A stretch of DNA of 64,000 nucleotides from an uncultured Clostridia bacterium (GTDB lineage: Bacteria; Bacillota; Clostridia; Oscillospirales; Ruminococcaceae). Position numbers and translations under genes: made by a program. Location of the stretch: positions 62,001 to 126,000 of the forward strand of contig CANQRG010000006.1 in assembly GCA_947626165.1 (NCBI GenBank), read 5' to 3'. Shown here one piece after another: positions 18,138 through 27,615 of the stretch. Under the pieces are notes generated by a model. It did no database searches. It had not been told where the DNA came from and saw nothing but the letters and a program-made list of their open reading frames with translations. How positions within the stretch are numbered: the stretch's first letter is position 1; every line of letters starts with the position of its first letter.

Positions 18138-19016
18138 TTATGTGTACTTATTAATATCTCTGTGAGAAATTCTTACCTTGTGATACTTTTTTGATAAGTA
18201 TTTCATCATATTTTCCGCAAATGTCACGCTTCTGTGCTTGCCGCCCGTACAGCCAAAGGCAATAATAAGCTGGCTTTTACCCTCTTTTTTATAAAGCGGT
18301 ATCAAAAAATCCATTAAATCCTCAAGCTTCTGTTTAAGCTGAACAGACTGCTCAAACTTCATCACATAGCTTGATACCTCTGTGCAAAGCCCCGTTTTAG
18401 GACGAAGCTCGTCAACATAATAAGGGTTCGGCAGACATCTTACGTCAAACACCAGATCCGCCTCTCTCATAGGACCGTATTTAAACCCGAACGACATAAT
18501 ATCTATCTGCATAAACTCGTCGTCGCCAGTCAAAAACATACTTTTGACCTTTTCTCTAAGCTGATTTGCAGACAGAAAAGATGAATCTATAAAGTAATCG
18601 GAAATCCCCTTTACATTTGCAAGCATATCACGCTCTGCCTGAATAGCTTTTTCTATATTACCCTTCATCTGATCGTCAAGAGGATGCTTTCTTCTAGTTT
18701 CCTTATAACGTCTTATGATTGTTTCATCGCTTGCGTCTACAAACAGAACCTTTAAATTCCTCTGCTCTTTTTGAAGCTGTTTTATCGTATCATAAAGCTG
18801 ACTGAAAAAATTTCCGCCTCTGATATCTGTAACAAAAGCTACCTTTTCAATAGCTTTAGAACCTGCCGTTACGGTCGTTATATCTGCAAATTTAAGTATA
18901 AGCTCCGGTGGCATATTATCAATACAATAATACCCCATATCCTCTAAAACATTTACAACTGTCGACTTGCCGGAGCCTGATACTCCCGTAACAATAACAA
19001 ACTCCATATCTTTCAA
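18138..19016 (-). CDS. rapZ: RNase adapter / nucleotide-binding protein RapZ (YvcJ)
   Basis: 292 residues. Walker A GVSGSGKST lies at about residue 11. DNMPPELILKF, FVDASDETIIRRYKETRRKHPL and the C-terminal IAFGCTGGKHRSV, which is very conserved, identify RapZ/YvcJ, a GTP/ATP-binding protein that in E. coli directs RNase E to a small RNA. Its role in Firmicutes is less clear. TTG 19016 is used because AAGGAG lies 11 bases upstream. The next in-frame ATG (19007) has no ribosome site. It sits between murB and whiA. Confidence 0.92.
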   Translation of the reverse strand: MKDMEFVIVTGVSGSGKSTVVNVLEDMGYYCIDNMPPELILKFADITTVTAGSKAIEKVAFVTDIRGGNFFSQLYDTIKQLQKEQRNLKVLFVDASDETIIRRYKETRRKHPLDDQMKGNIEKAIQAERDMLANVKGISDYFIDSSFLSANQLREKVKSMFLTGDDEFMQIDIMSFGFKYGPMREADLVFDVRCLPNPYYVDELRPKTGLCTEVSSYVMKFEQSVQLKQKLEDLMDFLIPLYKKEGKSQLIIAFGCTGGKHRSVTFAENMMKYLSKKYHKVRISHRDINKYT

Positions 19017-19075
19017 TTTTATCTCATCTCCTTCAATGCCGATACAACGTCTTAGCAGCTCAACTTAAATTACAC

Positions 19076-20002
19076 CTAGTCGGCATTGTATCTTACAATT
19101 TCCACTTCGCACTCAAGAAAATAACCTGTTTTCTCTTTTACAATATCCTGAACCTTTTTAATAAGACCCGTTACCTCTTCAAAGGTAGCATTGCCCTTGT
19201 TTATTACAAATCCGCAGTGTTTTTGAGATACCTCAGCATTGCCAACGCTGAAGCCACGAAGTCCGCTTTCCTCAATAAGTTTGCCTGCGAACTGTCCTGT
19301 CGGTCTTTTAAAGGTCGAACCTCCGTTTGGGTACTCCAAAGGCTGCTTGCTTTTTCTTCTTTTTAAATAATCGTCCATTAAAGCCTTTATCTCAGACTTA
19401 TCCTTTTTAGCCAGCTTAAAAACCGCCTCGGTTATAATATAATCATTCTCCTGAAAAATACTGTGACGATAAGACAAATTCATATCCTCAGCGTCAAAGT
19501 CAAGTATTTTACACTTATTAAATGCTTTGACAGAAACCAAAACGTCCTTTATCTCTCCTCCGTAAGCTCCTGCGTTCATATAAACCGCTCCGCCTACCGA
19601 ACCGGGTATACCAAAAGCAAACTCCAGTCCGCCCAGACCGTTTTCGCATGCAAACCTGCAAACATTCATAAGCGAACAGCCCGCTTCTGCCTTGATAGTT
19701 GTGTCATCAACCAAGCTGATATTTGAAAAATCACCGCCCAGATGAAAGATAACTCCGTCAAATCCCCTGTCATCAAAAAGCAGATTAGAACCCTTGCCCA
19801 TAACAAAATACGGATACTCCTCATCATCAGCAAGCTGAATAAGCTCTTTCAGGCAATCAACGCCGTTAATTGAGATGAAAGCCTTGCAAGGGCCTCCTAT
19901 TTTAAAAGTAGTGTGCTCGCTTAAACGCTCATCTGTCAAAACCCTACAGCCGTGTTCTTTTGCTTTTTGTATTATTTTTATTATAGCATTATCTTCTTTC
20001 AT
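19076..20002 (-). CDS. murB: UDP-N-acetylenolpyruvoylglucosamine reductase (MurB)
   Basis: 308 residues. MurB reduces UDP-GlcNAc-enolpyruvate to UDP-MurNAc with NADPH and FAD, the second step of peptidoglycan precursor synthesis. Signatures of the FAD domain are HTTFKIGGPC, MGKGSNLLFDD, GLEFAFGIPGSVGGAVYMNAGAY and SYRHSIF. In the substrate domain PNGGSTFKRP carries the catalytic Ser, and the conserved C-terminal Glu falls in LECEVEIV. Length and lack of an extra loop fit the Gram-positive type IIb enzyme. The gene order PHP-murB-rapZ-whiA is common in Clostridia. Confidence 0.95.
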   Translation of the reverse strand: MKEDNAIIKIIQKAKEHGCRVLTDERLSEHTTFKIGGPCKAFISINGVDCLKELIQLADDEEYPYFVMGKGSNLLFDDRGFDGVIFHLGGDFSNISLVDDTTIKAEAGCSLMNVCRFACENGLGGLEFAFGIPGSVGGAVYMNAGAYGGEIKDVLVSVKAFNKCKILDFDAEDMNLSYRHSIFQENDYIITEAVFKLAKKDKSEIKALMDDYLKRRKSKQPLEYPNGGSTFKRPTGQFAGKLIEESGLRGFSVGNAEVSQKHCGFVINKGNATFEEVTGLIKKVQDIVKEKTGYFLECEVEIVRYNAD

Positions 20003-20027
20003 AAGCTATCCCCCGCATAAATTATAA

Positions 20028-20750
20028 TCAAAACTCAATCCACGGCCGTTTTTTTATTATTCTCTCTTTTAGCTTTTCAGCGTCGCTGTTTACAATAAGC
20101 TCATTTGGAAAATCCAGCTCTGTGAGCAGTTTTTCCACATTAGAAACATCTCCTATTTTATAACAAAAATGTGCGTCAGAATCAACTGCAACAGGCGTTT
20201 CATACTTTTTGCAAGCCTTTATAAGTTCAACAAGCTTATCTTTTTTTGTCCTTCCCGAAACTAGTGACGCCTCGTTTAATTCAACCAACTTGTCGTACTC
20301 CTTAAACAGCTTGACAAGCTCCTCTGCATCATAATCAACATTCGATGTAGTCGGGTGTCCCATTAAATCAACGTGAATATTCTGACATACCTTTTTATAT
20401 GTATCATACAGCTCCCTCGGAGTTTCTGTCCAAAAAACAGGACTGTGAAAGGAAGCTACTACCCATTCAAGCCTGCCTAAAACACGCTCGCTTATATCCA
20501 GCTTACCTTCAAAATTGCAAATATTAGCCTCAACACCCTTTAAAACTCTTACTCCCTCAATTTTATCAGGCAATACGCCAAGATTTTCAATGTGCCATAT
20601 GTGCGGTGCGTCAGGCTCCATAGGCGCATGGTCTGTCATTGCTATTATCTTAACGCCCTTTTCAAACGCCGCTTTGCAATTTTCCATTATTGTTGAATAA
20701 GCGTGAGTAGACGCCAATGTATGTGTGTGTAAATCTGCCTCGTATCTCAT
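20028..20750 (-). CDS. PHP-domain phosphatase-like protein (YcdX type)
   Basis: 240 residues, one PHP domain. Metal-binding motifs are DLHTHTLAS at the N-terminus, MTDHAPME near 40, LKGVEANI near 70, WVVASFHSPVF near 95, DLMGHP near 130 and VDSDAHF near 195, so the trinuclear site is intact. Relatives hydrolyse small phosphate esters, but no substrate is known for this subgroup. It lies between hprK (31 bases upstream) and murB (25 bases downstream) and is probably part of the same transcript. Confidence 0.82.
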   Translation of the reverse strand: MRYEADLHTHTLASTHAYSTIMENCKAAFEKGVKIIAMTDHAPMEPDAPHIWHIENLGVLPDKIEGVRVLKGVEANICNFEGKLDISERVLGRLEWVVASFHSPVFWTETPRELYDTYKKVCQNIHVDLMGHPTTSNVDYDAEELVKLFKEYDKLVELNEASLVSGRTKKDKLVELIKACKKYETPVAVDSDAHFCYKIGDVSNVEKLLTELDFPNELIVNSDAEKLKERIIKKRPWIEF

Positions 20751-20781
20751 TTGTTCCTCTTTCTGAAATATATTCTTAATT

Positions 20782-21741
20782 CTAAAATGTATCCCAATTC
20801 TTTATTGTGTCTTTTTTATCGACCTCTAAACCGAGATTATTTAAAAGCTCCTGAGCCGCATTGTATCCCATCTTTTTCTGACGGTTGTTCATAGCGGCGA
20901 CCTCTAAAATAATAGCTAGGTTTCTTCCCGGCTTTATAGGTATGGTAAGGCTCGGTATCTTTATACCGAAGATGGTAGTATACTCGTTATCAACTCCCAT
21001 ACGGTCGTAAACCTTTGTTGGGTCCCACGTCTCTAGCTCAACAACCAAATCTATCTTCTCTGTAACCTTTACAGCACCCATACCGAACAAACGTCTGGTA
21101 TTTATAATACCTACGCCTCTCAGCTCTAAAAAGTGCCTTATGTTGTCAGGCGACGAGCCGACTAAACTTTTGTTTGAGACCTTTCTTATTTCAACTGCGT
21201 CGTCGGCAACAAGCCTGTGACCTCTCTTTACAAGCTCAACAGCCGTCTCACTCTTTCCAACTCCGCTTTCCCCGACGATAAGCAATCCCTCGCCGTAGAC
21301 CTCTATTAAAACTCCGTGACGGGTGATTCTAGGCGCAAGATGAAGATTTAAAAAACCTATCAGCGCCGCAATAAAACTTGTCGTACTCTCCTCAGTTCTA
21401 AGCAAAGGAATATCATACTCCTTTGCCGCCTCGATAATCTCAGGAAATATCTCATGCCCTCTGGCGATAACAAGCGCTGGAATTTTCGTTTCAAAAAGTC
21501 TGCTTACAGCTTCTCTCCTTTCCTCAGGAGATATCGAACCCAGAAAGGCAAACTCCATATTTCCGCAAACCTGAATACGCTCAGAGTTGAAATATTCGTA
21601 AAAACCCTTAAGCTGAAGACCGGGTCTGTTCAAATCATTGTCTGAAATCAGTATTTCATCTAAATTGTCGGGAGCGCAAATTACCTCTAATTTAAACTCG
21701 TCAATTATGTTGCTTAACGCAACTGTATATACATCGCTCAT
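20782..21741 (-). CDS. hprK: HPr kinase/phosphorylase
   Basis: 319 residues. HprK phosphorylates and dephosphorylates Ser46 of HPr, the master signal for carbon catabolite control in Firmicutes. The Walker A loop is GESGVGKSE (about 154), the signature LVADDAVEIRK follows, and LVVELETWDPTKVYDRMG and the later LEVAAMNNRQKKMGYNAA region complete the kinase domain. The N-terminal half has the regulatory domain ending VIARGHEIFPEI. ATG 21741 has AAGGAGG upstream. No HPr gene is in the window. Confidence 0.95.
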   Translation of the reverse strand: MSDVYTVALSNIIDEFKLEVICAPDNLDEILISDNDLNRPGLQLKGFYEYFNSERIQVCGNMEFAFLGSISPEERREAVSRLFETKIPALVIARGHEIFPEIIEAAKEYDIPLLRTEESTTSFIAALIGFLNLHLAPRITRHGVLIEVYGEGLLIVGESGVGKSETAVELVKRGHRLVADDAVEIRKVSNKSLVGSSPDNIRHFLELRGVGIINTRRLFGMGAVKVTEKIDLVVELETWDPTKVYDRMGVDNEYTTIFGIKIPSLTIPIKPGRNLAIILEVAAMNNRQKKMGYNAAQELLNNLGLEVDKKDTIKNWDTF

Positions 21742-21756
21742 AAACGTACCCTCCTT

Positions 21757-23040
21757 TTAATTCCCTGATTTTACGCTTATCAATCCTTTATTAAGCATCT
21801 CCATAGCTGAGAGTATAACCCCCTGCTTTCCGGTAGGATATGTAATCCCTCCCTGAAGCCACACCGCAAACGGCTCTCTTATGGGCGCGTCGGCAGAAAG
21901 CTCGATTGAAGCTCCCATTGTAAAAGCGCCTGCCGCCATTATTACCTTGCTGTCATAGCCGGGCATATCCCAAGCCTCTGGAACAGCAAAGCTGTCAACG
22001 GGTGAACCCTTTTGTATACCCTGACAAAACGCTGTTAGCTTTTGCTCGTCGCCAAGAAGAATAGAAGCTATTATGTCAGTTCTCTTTTCACCGCTTTTAG
22101 GAAAGGTTTCAAACCCGAGTTTTTCATAAAATCTGCAAGCGAACGCCGAGGTCTTCAAAGCCGACTCAACAACCTGAGGCGCCATAAAAAATCCAAGCAA
22201 AATCTCTCTGTTCTGACCAAGCGAACAGCCTACCTCTTTTCCCATTCCAACGCAGGTAAGCCTTTCGGCACACTTTTCTACCAGATAAGCCTTTCCTGCT
22301 ATGTAACCGCCTGTTGACGCTATACCGCCGCCCGGATTTTTTATAAGAGAACCTATTATCAAATCCGCTCCGACATCAAGCGGTTCACGCTTTTCAACAA
22401 ACTCGCCGTAGCAGTTGTCTACCATAACGATAACATCTTTATTAGCCGCTTTTGCAGTCTTGACTATCTTTTCAATGGTATCAATACAAAGAGACGGGCG
22501 AAGGGAATATCCTCTTGAACGCTGAATGTAAATAACCTTTGCAGTCTGTGCTTTTTTAGTAATTTCATCAAAATCGGGAGTTCCGTCATAGAGCAAATCG
22601 ACCTGATCGTAAATCACTCCAAAATCCACAAGCGAACCACTGCCCTTTTTATTTCTTATCCCTATTACTTCTTCTAAGGTATCATACGGATTTCCCGTTA
22701 CAGATACCAGTTTATCACCTGCTCTTAACACCCCGAACAAAGCTGTAGAAAGAGCATGAGTTCCGTTTACAAACGTATGACGCACTAAAGCGTCCTCACC
22801 GCCGAATGCCTGAGCAAACACCTTGTCTATTGTATCTCTGCCTATGTCTCCGTAACCGTAGCCTGTAGTACCCTTTAAACAGCTCTCCGACACACGGTTA
22901 TCTATAAACGCTTTCAAAACCTTCTGACCGTTAAAATCGGCAGTATCGCTGAAGTCAGCAAAAACATCTTTACATTCAGCTTCTGCCTCATCAGCAAGCT
23001 CCAAAAGCCTTTTATCTATATCAAATAAAGAATTATTCAT
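21757..23040 (-). CDS. ynbB: PLP-dependent enzyme, methionine gamma-lyase / YnbB family
   Basis: 427 residues. A fold-type I PLP enzyme: HTFVNGTHALSTALFGVLR forms the phosphate-binding part, MVDNCYGEFVE holds the cofactor-ring Asp, and SLIKNPGGG carries the Schiff-base Lys. Family members were once called aluminium-resistance proteins. In Bacillus YnbB is one of the genes linked to elongation factor P modification, as far as I recall. ymfF/ymfH in this window belong to the same theme. The start overlaps the end of the GNAT gene by 8 bases. hprK follows after 15 bases. Confidence 0.82.
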   Translation of the reverse strand: MNNSLFDIDKRLLELADEAEAECKDVFADFSDTADFNGQKVLKAFIDNRVSESCLKGTTGYGYGDIGRDTIDKVFAQAFGGEDALVRHTFVNGTHALSTALFGVLRAGDKLVSVTGNPYDTLEEVIGIRNKKGSGSLVDFGVIYDQVDLLYDGTPDFDEITKKAQTAKVIYIQRSRGYSLRPSLCIDTIEKIVKTAKAANKDVIVMVDNCYGEFVEKREPLDVGADLIIGSLIKNPGGGIASTGGYIAGKAYLVEKCAERLTCVGMGKEVGCSLGQNREILLGFFMAPQVVESALKTSAFACRFYEKLGFETFPKSGEKRTDIIASILLGDEQKLTAFCQGIQKGSPVDSFAVPEAWDMPGYDSKVIMAAGAFTMGASIELSADAPIREPFAVWLQGGITYPTGKQGVILSAMEMLNKGLISVKSGN

Positions 23041-23818
23041 CTATGTCTTTCCTTTCAAGCACTATATCATCATAAATCGGAAGAAAACCGATTTCAGTAT
23101 AGTAGCTTACATTGTAACTTCTTGCAAAAAGCTGAACAGAAAACCCGTCCTCATTAAGCCGTTCTCCAAGCCAGTATAAAAGCTCTCTTGCGTGATGCTT
23201 TCCCCTCTCTTTGGGTATCGTTGCAACGTGACCTACAAAAGCAATGCCGTCTATAATATACTGTATAGTCGCAGACGAGCAGTTTTTAAGAGTAAAACTT
23301 TGCGAAAGCCCCTTTCTGACCCTATGCGACGTATCTGTCAGCCACAGAGAATAGGAGTTTCTTATTGCCGGAAAGCTAGTTGCCAGAATATCATAAACAT
23401 CGTCAAGCTTGGGAAGTTCATTTACATCAAGCTTAGGAATATGATTTTTGCAAACAAACTCAAACATTGTTCTGTCAAACACGTTGTAATCTTCACTGAT
23501 AAGGATGCTTAGCCTTTTTGAATAATCAAGTCCCAATTCAACGGTAACAGGCTTTGTCATAAAGATAAGAGTTGCAAGCTCAGGTATCTCATTATCTGAA
23601 AGGGTATGACCCTCAAAAACAGAAACTACCATTGACGCATTGAATATTGAAATCACAGCGTCGTTGTCCGAAGCCTGATCTTCACGGACAAAATAAAACC
23701 TGCAAAAATCATAGCTTACGCCGTATGCTAAAAAGTGAGATTTTATACGGCGTGAATAGTGATTTTTCTCAAGAGTATTCAATAATTCTTCTGTAATGTC
23801 GTAAGTTTCTGTTATCAT
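23033..23818 (-). CDS. GNAT family N-acetyltransferase
   Basis: 261 residues. The C-terminal third has the acetyl-CoA binding pattern VGHVATIPKERGKHHARELLYWL, followed by an aromatic-rich strand and YTEIGFLPIYDD, as in GNAT enzymes. The N-terminal two thirds are unlike common GNATs. The substrate cannot be told. The ribosome site is weak (GGGGTAAG). The end overlaps ynbB by 8 bases, so the two are probably translated together. Confidence 0.72.
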   Translation of the reverse strand: MITETYDITEELLNTLEKNHYSRRIKSHFLAYGVSYDFCRFYFVREDQASDNDAVISIFNASMVVSVFEGHTLSDNEIPELATLIFMTKPVTVELGLDYSKRLSILISEDYNVFDRTMFEFVCKNHIPKLDVNELPKLDDVYDILATSFPAIRNSYSLWLTDTSHRVRKGLSQSFTLKNCSSATIQYIIDGIAFVGHVATIPKERGKHHARELLYWLGERLNEDGFSVQLFARSYNVSYYTEIGFLPIYDDIVLERKDIDE

Positions 23819-23868
23819 TTATATGACTTACCCCAAATAGGGAATTCCTCCGTTTTAAGTTCTTAGCT

Positions 23869-24891
23869 TTACTGCCTGTTGTAGAGCTTATTCAAAACCA
23901 GCTTAACAAGCTCCAGTGAGTTTTTCATATCGTCTTTGCTTGCAACGCAGGACGGCGAATGTATATACCTGCACGGAACAGATACAGCCATTGTTTTAAC
24001 TCCGCCCCTTGAAATATGAATAGCGCCTGCGTCGTTTCCGCCAGCTATCATTGTTTTTGTTTGGCAGGGAATATTGTTCTCCCTTGCAGTATCAAAAGCC
24101 AGCTTGTAAAGCTCTTTGTTATATATAGTCGATTTATCCATAAAAGATACAACAGGACCGTCTCCGCATTTGCAGACCGACTTTTCACCCTCCGAGTCAG
24201 GTAAATCCGCCGCCGTTGTAGCCTCTATAACTATCGCATAATCGGGGTTTACAGTATATGAAGCCGCCTTTGCACCTCGAAGTCCTATCTCCTCTTGAAC
24301 AACGAAGGAAAAATAAGTGTCATACTCAAGCTCGCTTTCGATTAACTCAAGCATAAGCGCACAGCCGAATCTGTCGTCGATAGCCTTTGATTTTACAAAG
24401 CCGTCTCCGAACTCTATATAATCAGATCTAAAGTAAACGCTGTCGCCCAGCGATACTGCTTTTTCAGCTTCTTCACGGCTTAGAGCGCCGATGTCAACAG
24501 TCAGCTTGTCAAACAAAACCGCCTTATCCCTATCATCACCTGAAAGGTTGTGAACAGCGACCCCTCCGACAACTCCTACCATGTTATTTTCCCCAACAGT
24601 TACCTGACGTCCGAAAACAACTCTGGGGTCAATTCCGCCGACGCTTTCAACCTTCAAACTTCCGTCATCGTTAATATATTTAACAATAAGTCCTACCTCG
24701 TCCATATGAGCAGAGAGCAAAACCTTATTTTTAGGTGTTTTTCTTCCCTTTTTTAAGGCAATAATATTGCCAAGATTATCAACGTCATACTCGCATTTAT
24801 CGCATATTTTTGAAATAATATATTCCCTGACCTTATCCTCATCGCCTGAAATTCCATTGATAAGACAAAGCTCACGCATTTTATCAAGCAT
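23869..24891 (-). CDS. M42 family metallopeptidase (first of a tandem pair)
   Basis: 340 residues. M42 enzymes are dodecameric aminopeptidases with two metal ions. Ligand motifs are visible: LLSAHMDEVGLIV (His), KAIDDRFGCALMLEL (Asp), VVQEEIGLRGAK (Glu-Glu, catalytic and ligand) and the C-terminal RYIHSPSCV (His). The position that is usually Asp (VDVT in relatives) reads VIEAT here, Glu for Asp, which may still bind metal. It is a paralogue of the gene immediately upstream and overlaps it by 8 bases. Some members are misnamed endoglucanase. Confidence 0.88.
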   Translation of the reverse strand: MLDKMRELCLINGISGDEDKVREYIISKICDKCEYDVDNLGNIIALKKGRKTPKNKVLLSAHMDEVGLIVKYINDDGSLKVESVGGIDPRVVFGRQVTVGENNMVGVVGGVAVHNLSGDDRDKAVLFDKLTVDIGALSREEAEKAVSLGDSVYFRSDYIEFGDGFVKSKAIDDRFGCALMLELIESELEYDTYFSFVVQEEIGLRGAKAASYTVNPDYAIVIEATTAADLPDSEGEKSVCKCGDGPVVSFMDKSTIYNKELYKLAFDTARENNIPCQTKTMIAGGNDAGAIHISRGGVKTMAVSVPCRYIHSPSCVASKDDMKNSLELVKLVLNKLYNRQ

Positions 24892-25933
24892 CAGCTTCCA
24901 CCCCGTTTCTTAAAAACTCTGCTATAAGGCGTGCTGAATTTTCAATATCTGAAATTGAAATGACCTCAACAGGCGTATGCATATATTTAAGCGGTATCGA
25001 AACGGTAACTGTTTTAATTCCGCCCCTAGTTACTCCTATAGCGTCGGCATTTGTACCTGTTGTTCCGCCCATAACCTCGATTTGGTAAGGTATTTTCTCG
25101 TCCTTTGCAATCTGAATAAATCTGTTTGATAGAGATTTAGAAAGAGACGGCGATACTCCAACCATAGGACCCTTTCCCATTTCTCCGCATTTCTCTTTAG
25201 AATCTCCGAAAACTCTTGCAAAGGAAACGTCAACAGCTATAGCAATATCAGGGTTCACCTTATAAGACGCAGTTTTCGCTCCCCTCTCGCCTGTTTCCTC
25301 CTGTGAAGAGAACACCACCGAGAGCGAACAGTTAAGGCTTTCAAGCTCATTTTTTAACAGGTCGAGAGTTTCAATAAGGGTTACAACTCCTGCTCTGTCG
25401 TCAAGGCATTTTGATGTTATTCTATCACCTAAAAGCGTATACGGTTCATTTGATATAATTATCCTGTCGCCTAACGATACAAGCTTTTGAGCGTTCTCCT
25501 TTGACATTCCTATATCAACGAAGATATCGTCCAGCTTTGGCGCTTTTTTATCGTCCGATTCCAGATGCGGAGGGGTTGAAGTAATAACGCCGATAATTTT
25601 CTGTCCGTTTGAGCAAAGGACCTCAACCTGTTGAGCCAGAAGCAGACGTCTGTCAATACCGCCGCAGTTTGATATTTTCAAAAAGCCCTCGTCGGTAATG
25701 TAAGTTACAATAAATCCAATCTCGTCTATATGCGCGTCAAGCATAATATGAGGCTTACCCTCTTCACGCTTTCCGATATTTGCTATTACATTGCCAAAAT
25801 CATCTACTGTAACATCAGATGTGTACTTTTTAAGAAGTTCCGCCGCTGTTTTTGAAGCGCAAAATTCATCGCCCGAAACGCCGTTTTGTCGGGTAAGTTT
25901 AAATAATATTTCAGTTAGTTCTTTCTTATTCAT
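24884..25933 (-). CDS. M42 family metallopeptidase (second of a tandem pair)
   Basis: 349 residues. Same plan as its neighbour: MLDAHIDEIGFIV (His), KCLDDRAGVVTLIE (Asp), VFSSQEETGERGAK (Glu-Glu), AIAVDVSFA (Asp) and KYMHTPVEV (His), so all five metal/catalytic positions are present. It lies directly after murD with 21 bases between and overlaps the next M42 gene by 8 bases, pointing to a single transcript and perhaps mixed oligomers. It probably trims cytoplasmic peptides. Confidence 0.88.
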   Translation of the reverse strand: MNKKELTEILFKLTRQNGVSGDEFCASKTAAELLKKYTSDVTVDDFGNVIANIGKREEGKPHIMLDAHIDEIGFIVTYITDEGFLKISNCGGIDRRLLLAQQVEVLCSNGQKIIGVITSTPPHLESDDKKAPKLDDIFVDIGMSKENAQKLVSLGDRIIISNEPYTLLGDRITSKCLDDRAGVVTLIETLDLLKNELESLNCSLSVVFSSQEETGERGAKTASYKVNPDIAIAVDVSFARVFGDSKEKCGEMGKGPMVGVSPSLSKSLSNRFIQIAKDEKIPYQIEVMGGTTGTNADAIGVTRGGIKTVTVSIPLKYMHTPVEVISISDIENSARLIAEFLRNGVEADA

Positions 25934-25954
25934 AAATTATCCCTTAAAAACATA

Positions 25955-27346
25955 TTAAAGTGAGTTTACAATTTCCTTAAAGTGCCTGCCTCTTACCTCA
26001 AACATAGGGTACATATCAAAGCTAGCGCAGGCAGGAGACAGAGAAACTATATCGCCCTTTTCGGCAATATCCCTTGCAGTGTGAACAGCTTCCTCCATAT
26101 CCTTTACCATTATTACCTTTAGTCCGCTTGTTCTGTAATCTTCACATTCGGTAACAGCATCTTTAATCTTTTTTGCAGTCTGACCCATAAGAATCAAGAC
26201 CTTTACCTTTTCATTTACAGGCTCTGCAAGAGTATCAAATGGAACTCCTTTATCAGAACCGCCTGCAATTACGATTATTTTCTGCTTGAATGAATTAAGT
26301 CCTGCCATTACCCGTGTAGGGCTTGTGGCAATAGAATCGTTATAGTACCTTACTCCGTCAAGCTCTCTTACAAACTCAATTCTATGCTCAACCCCGCCGA
26401 ACTCCTTAGCCGTTTTTACAATGCTCTCATAAGAAACATCTCCCCAAGTAAGCGCAATAGCCGTAAGGAAGTTTTCTACATTGTGTATGCCCGGAATCCT
26501 TATATCGTCCATATTGACTATCTTTGTAACCTTGCCGTATTCATTGTAACAAAGATTGCCTTGTTTATCCAAAAAGCTTCCGCATTCGGGAATACCCTTT
26601 CTGCTGAAAAGGGAAAGCCTTCCCCTCACCATATCGCACAGCTTCATTGTTTCATCATTATCCATATTCAAAACTGCCTTAGAAAAGGCATTTTGATGAG
26701 CGAGAATATTACACTTAGCGCCAATGTATTCCTCCATTGTGCCGTGTACGTTAAGGTGATTTGGCGAAATATTTGTTATCGCCGCAGCATACGGAGATTC
26801 TCTCATCGAGATTAGCTGAAAGCTAGAAAGCTCAACTACTGCAACGTCAGTCTCTTTGATTTTTTCTATCTTATACAAAAGAGGTTTGCCTATATTTCCC
26901 CCTAAATGAACAGTCTTACCGTCTGACTTAAAAAATTCAGAAACGAGCGTAGTAGTAGTCGATTTGCCGTCAGAACCCGTTACAGCGTAAATCTTACACG
27001 GGCAAAGGTCAAAGAAAACCTCCATCTCGCTTGTTATGATAATACCCCTCTTGCGCGCTTTTGTAAGTATCGGATCGTTATAATACATTCCCGGTGTTCT
27101 GAAAACTATATCGCATCTAAAAATTTCATCAAGATAATTTTCACCGAATGAAAACTCCGCTCCTGCCTGTTTGAACTCAAAGTAAAGCTCTTTATTTTTT
27201 TCTTCAAGGTTATTCTTATCGCAGATAACAATATTATAACCCTTTTTTAAAAATAATCTTATTAAATCGTTATGGCTCACGCCCGTTCCGATGAATGCAA
27301 TTCTTTTATCTTTAATTTCATCGAAAAACCTTTCCGCTTTTGTCAT
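25955..27346 (-). CDS. murD: UDP-N-acetylmuramoylalanine--D-glutamate ligase (MurD)
   Basis: 463 residues from ATG 27346, which has AGAGGAG 8 bases upstream. Ten more codons are open upstream but lack a ribosome site. MurD adds D-glutamate to UDP-MurNAc-L-Ala in the cytoplasm. The ATP loop is AVTGSDGKSTTTTLV (about 123), followed by LGGNIGKPLL, ELSSFQL, ITNISPNHLNVHG and YNDSIATSPTRVMAGL, all Mur ligase landmarks, then VIAGGSDKG and SLSPACASFDMY near the C-terminus, the MurD-specific end. A strong promoter lies at 27419-27447. Confidence 0.94.
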   Translation of the reverse strand: MTKAERFFDEIKDKRIAFIGTGVSHNDLIRLFLKKGYNIVICDKNNLEEKNKELYFEFKQAGAEFSFGENYLDEIFRCDIVFRTPGMYYNDPILTKARKRGIIITSEMEVFFDLCPCKIYAVTGSDGKSTTTTLVSEFFKSDGKTVHLGGNIGKPLLYKIEKIKETDVAVVELSSFQLISMRESPYAAAITNISPNHLNVHGTMEEYIGAKCNILAHQNAFSKAVLNMDNDETMKLCDMVRGRLSLFSRKGIPECGSFLDKQGNLCYNEYGKVTKIVNMDDIRIPGIHNVENFLTAIALTWGDVSYESIVKTAKEFGGVEHRIEFVRELDGVRYYNDSIATSPTRVMAGLNSFKQKIIVIAGGSDKGVPFDTLAEPVNEKVKVLILMGQTAKKIKDAVTECEDYRTSGLKVIMVKDMEEAVHTARDIAEKGDIVSLSPACASFDMYPMFEVRGRHFKEIVNSL

Positions 27347-27418
27347 ATGATATTCTCCTCTTTTGAAAAAACACATTATGTATAAAACATTTAAAAATAG
27401 TTATAAATACTCTATTAT

Positions 27419-27447
27419 ATTATATACTATCTGAAAATAAATAGCAA
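27419..27447 (-). promoter_or_regulatory. Predicted sigma-A promoter of murD
   Basis: Minus strand TTGCTA (27447-27442), 17-base spacer, TATAAT (27424-27419). It probably starts the long murD to whiA run. Confidence 0.65.
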
Positions 27448-27536
27448 TATTTTTTTCTGTTTTTCACTGCAAAATGTTAAAATGAAATAATAATATAAAT
27501 GCTTTTTTATTTATTAAAATAAATATCAAAAAAGTA

Positions 27537-27565
27537 TTGTAAATTGAAATAAAATAATTTATAAT
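27537..27565 (+). promoter_or_regulatory. Predicted sigma-A promoter of potABC
   Basis: Plus strand TTGTAA (27537), 17-base spacer, TATAAT (27560-27565). It lies in the divergent gap between murD and potA, about 50 bases before the potA start. Confidence 0.65.
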
Positions 27566-27615
27566 CATCATAGCGTTATTGTCAAAATTATTATGAACAG
27601 GAAGTGTTAGCTAAG

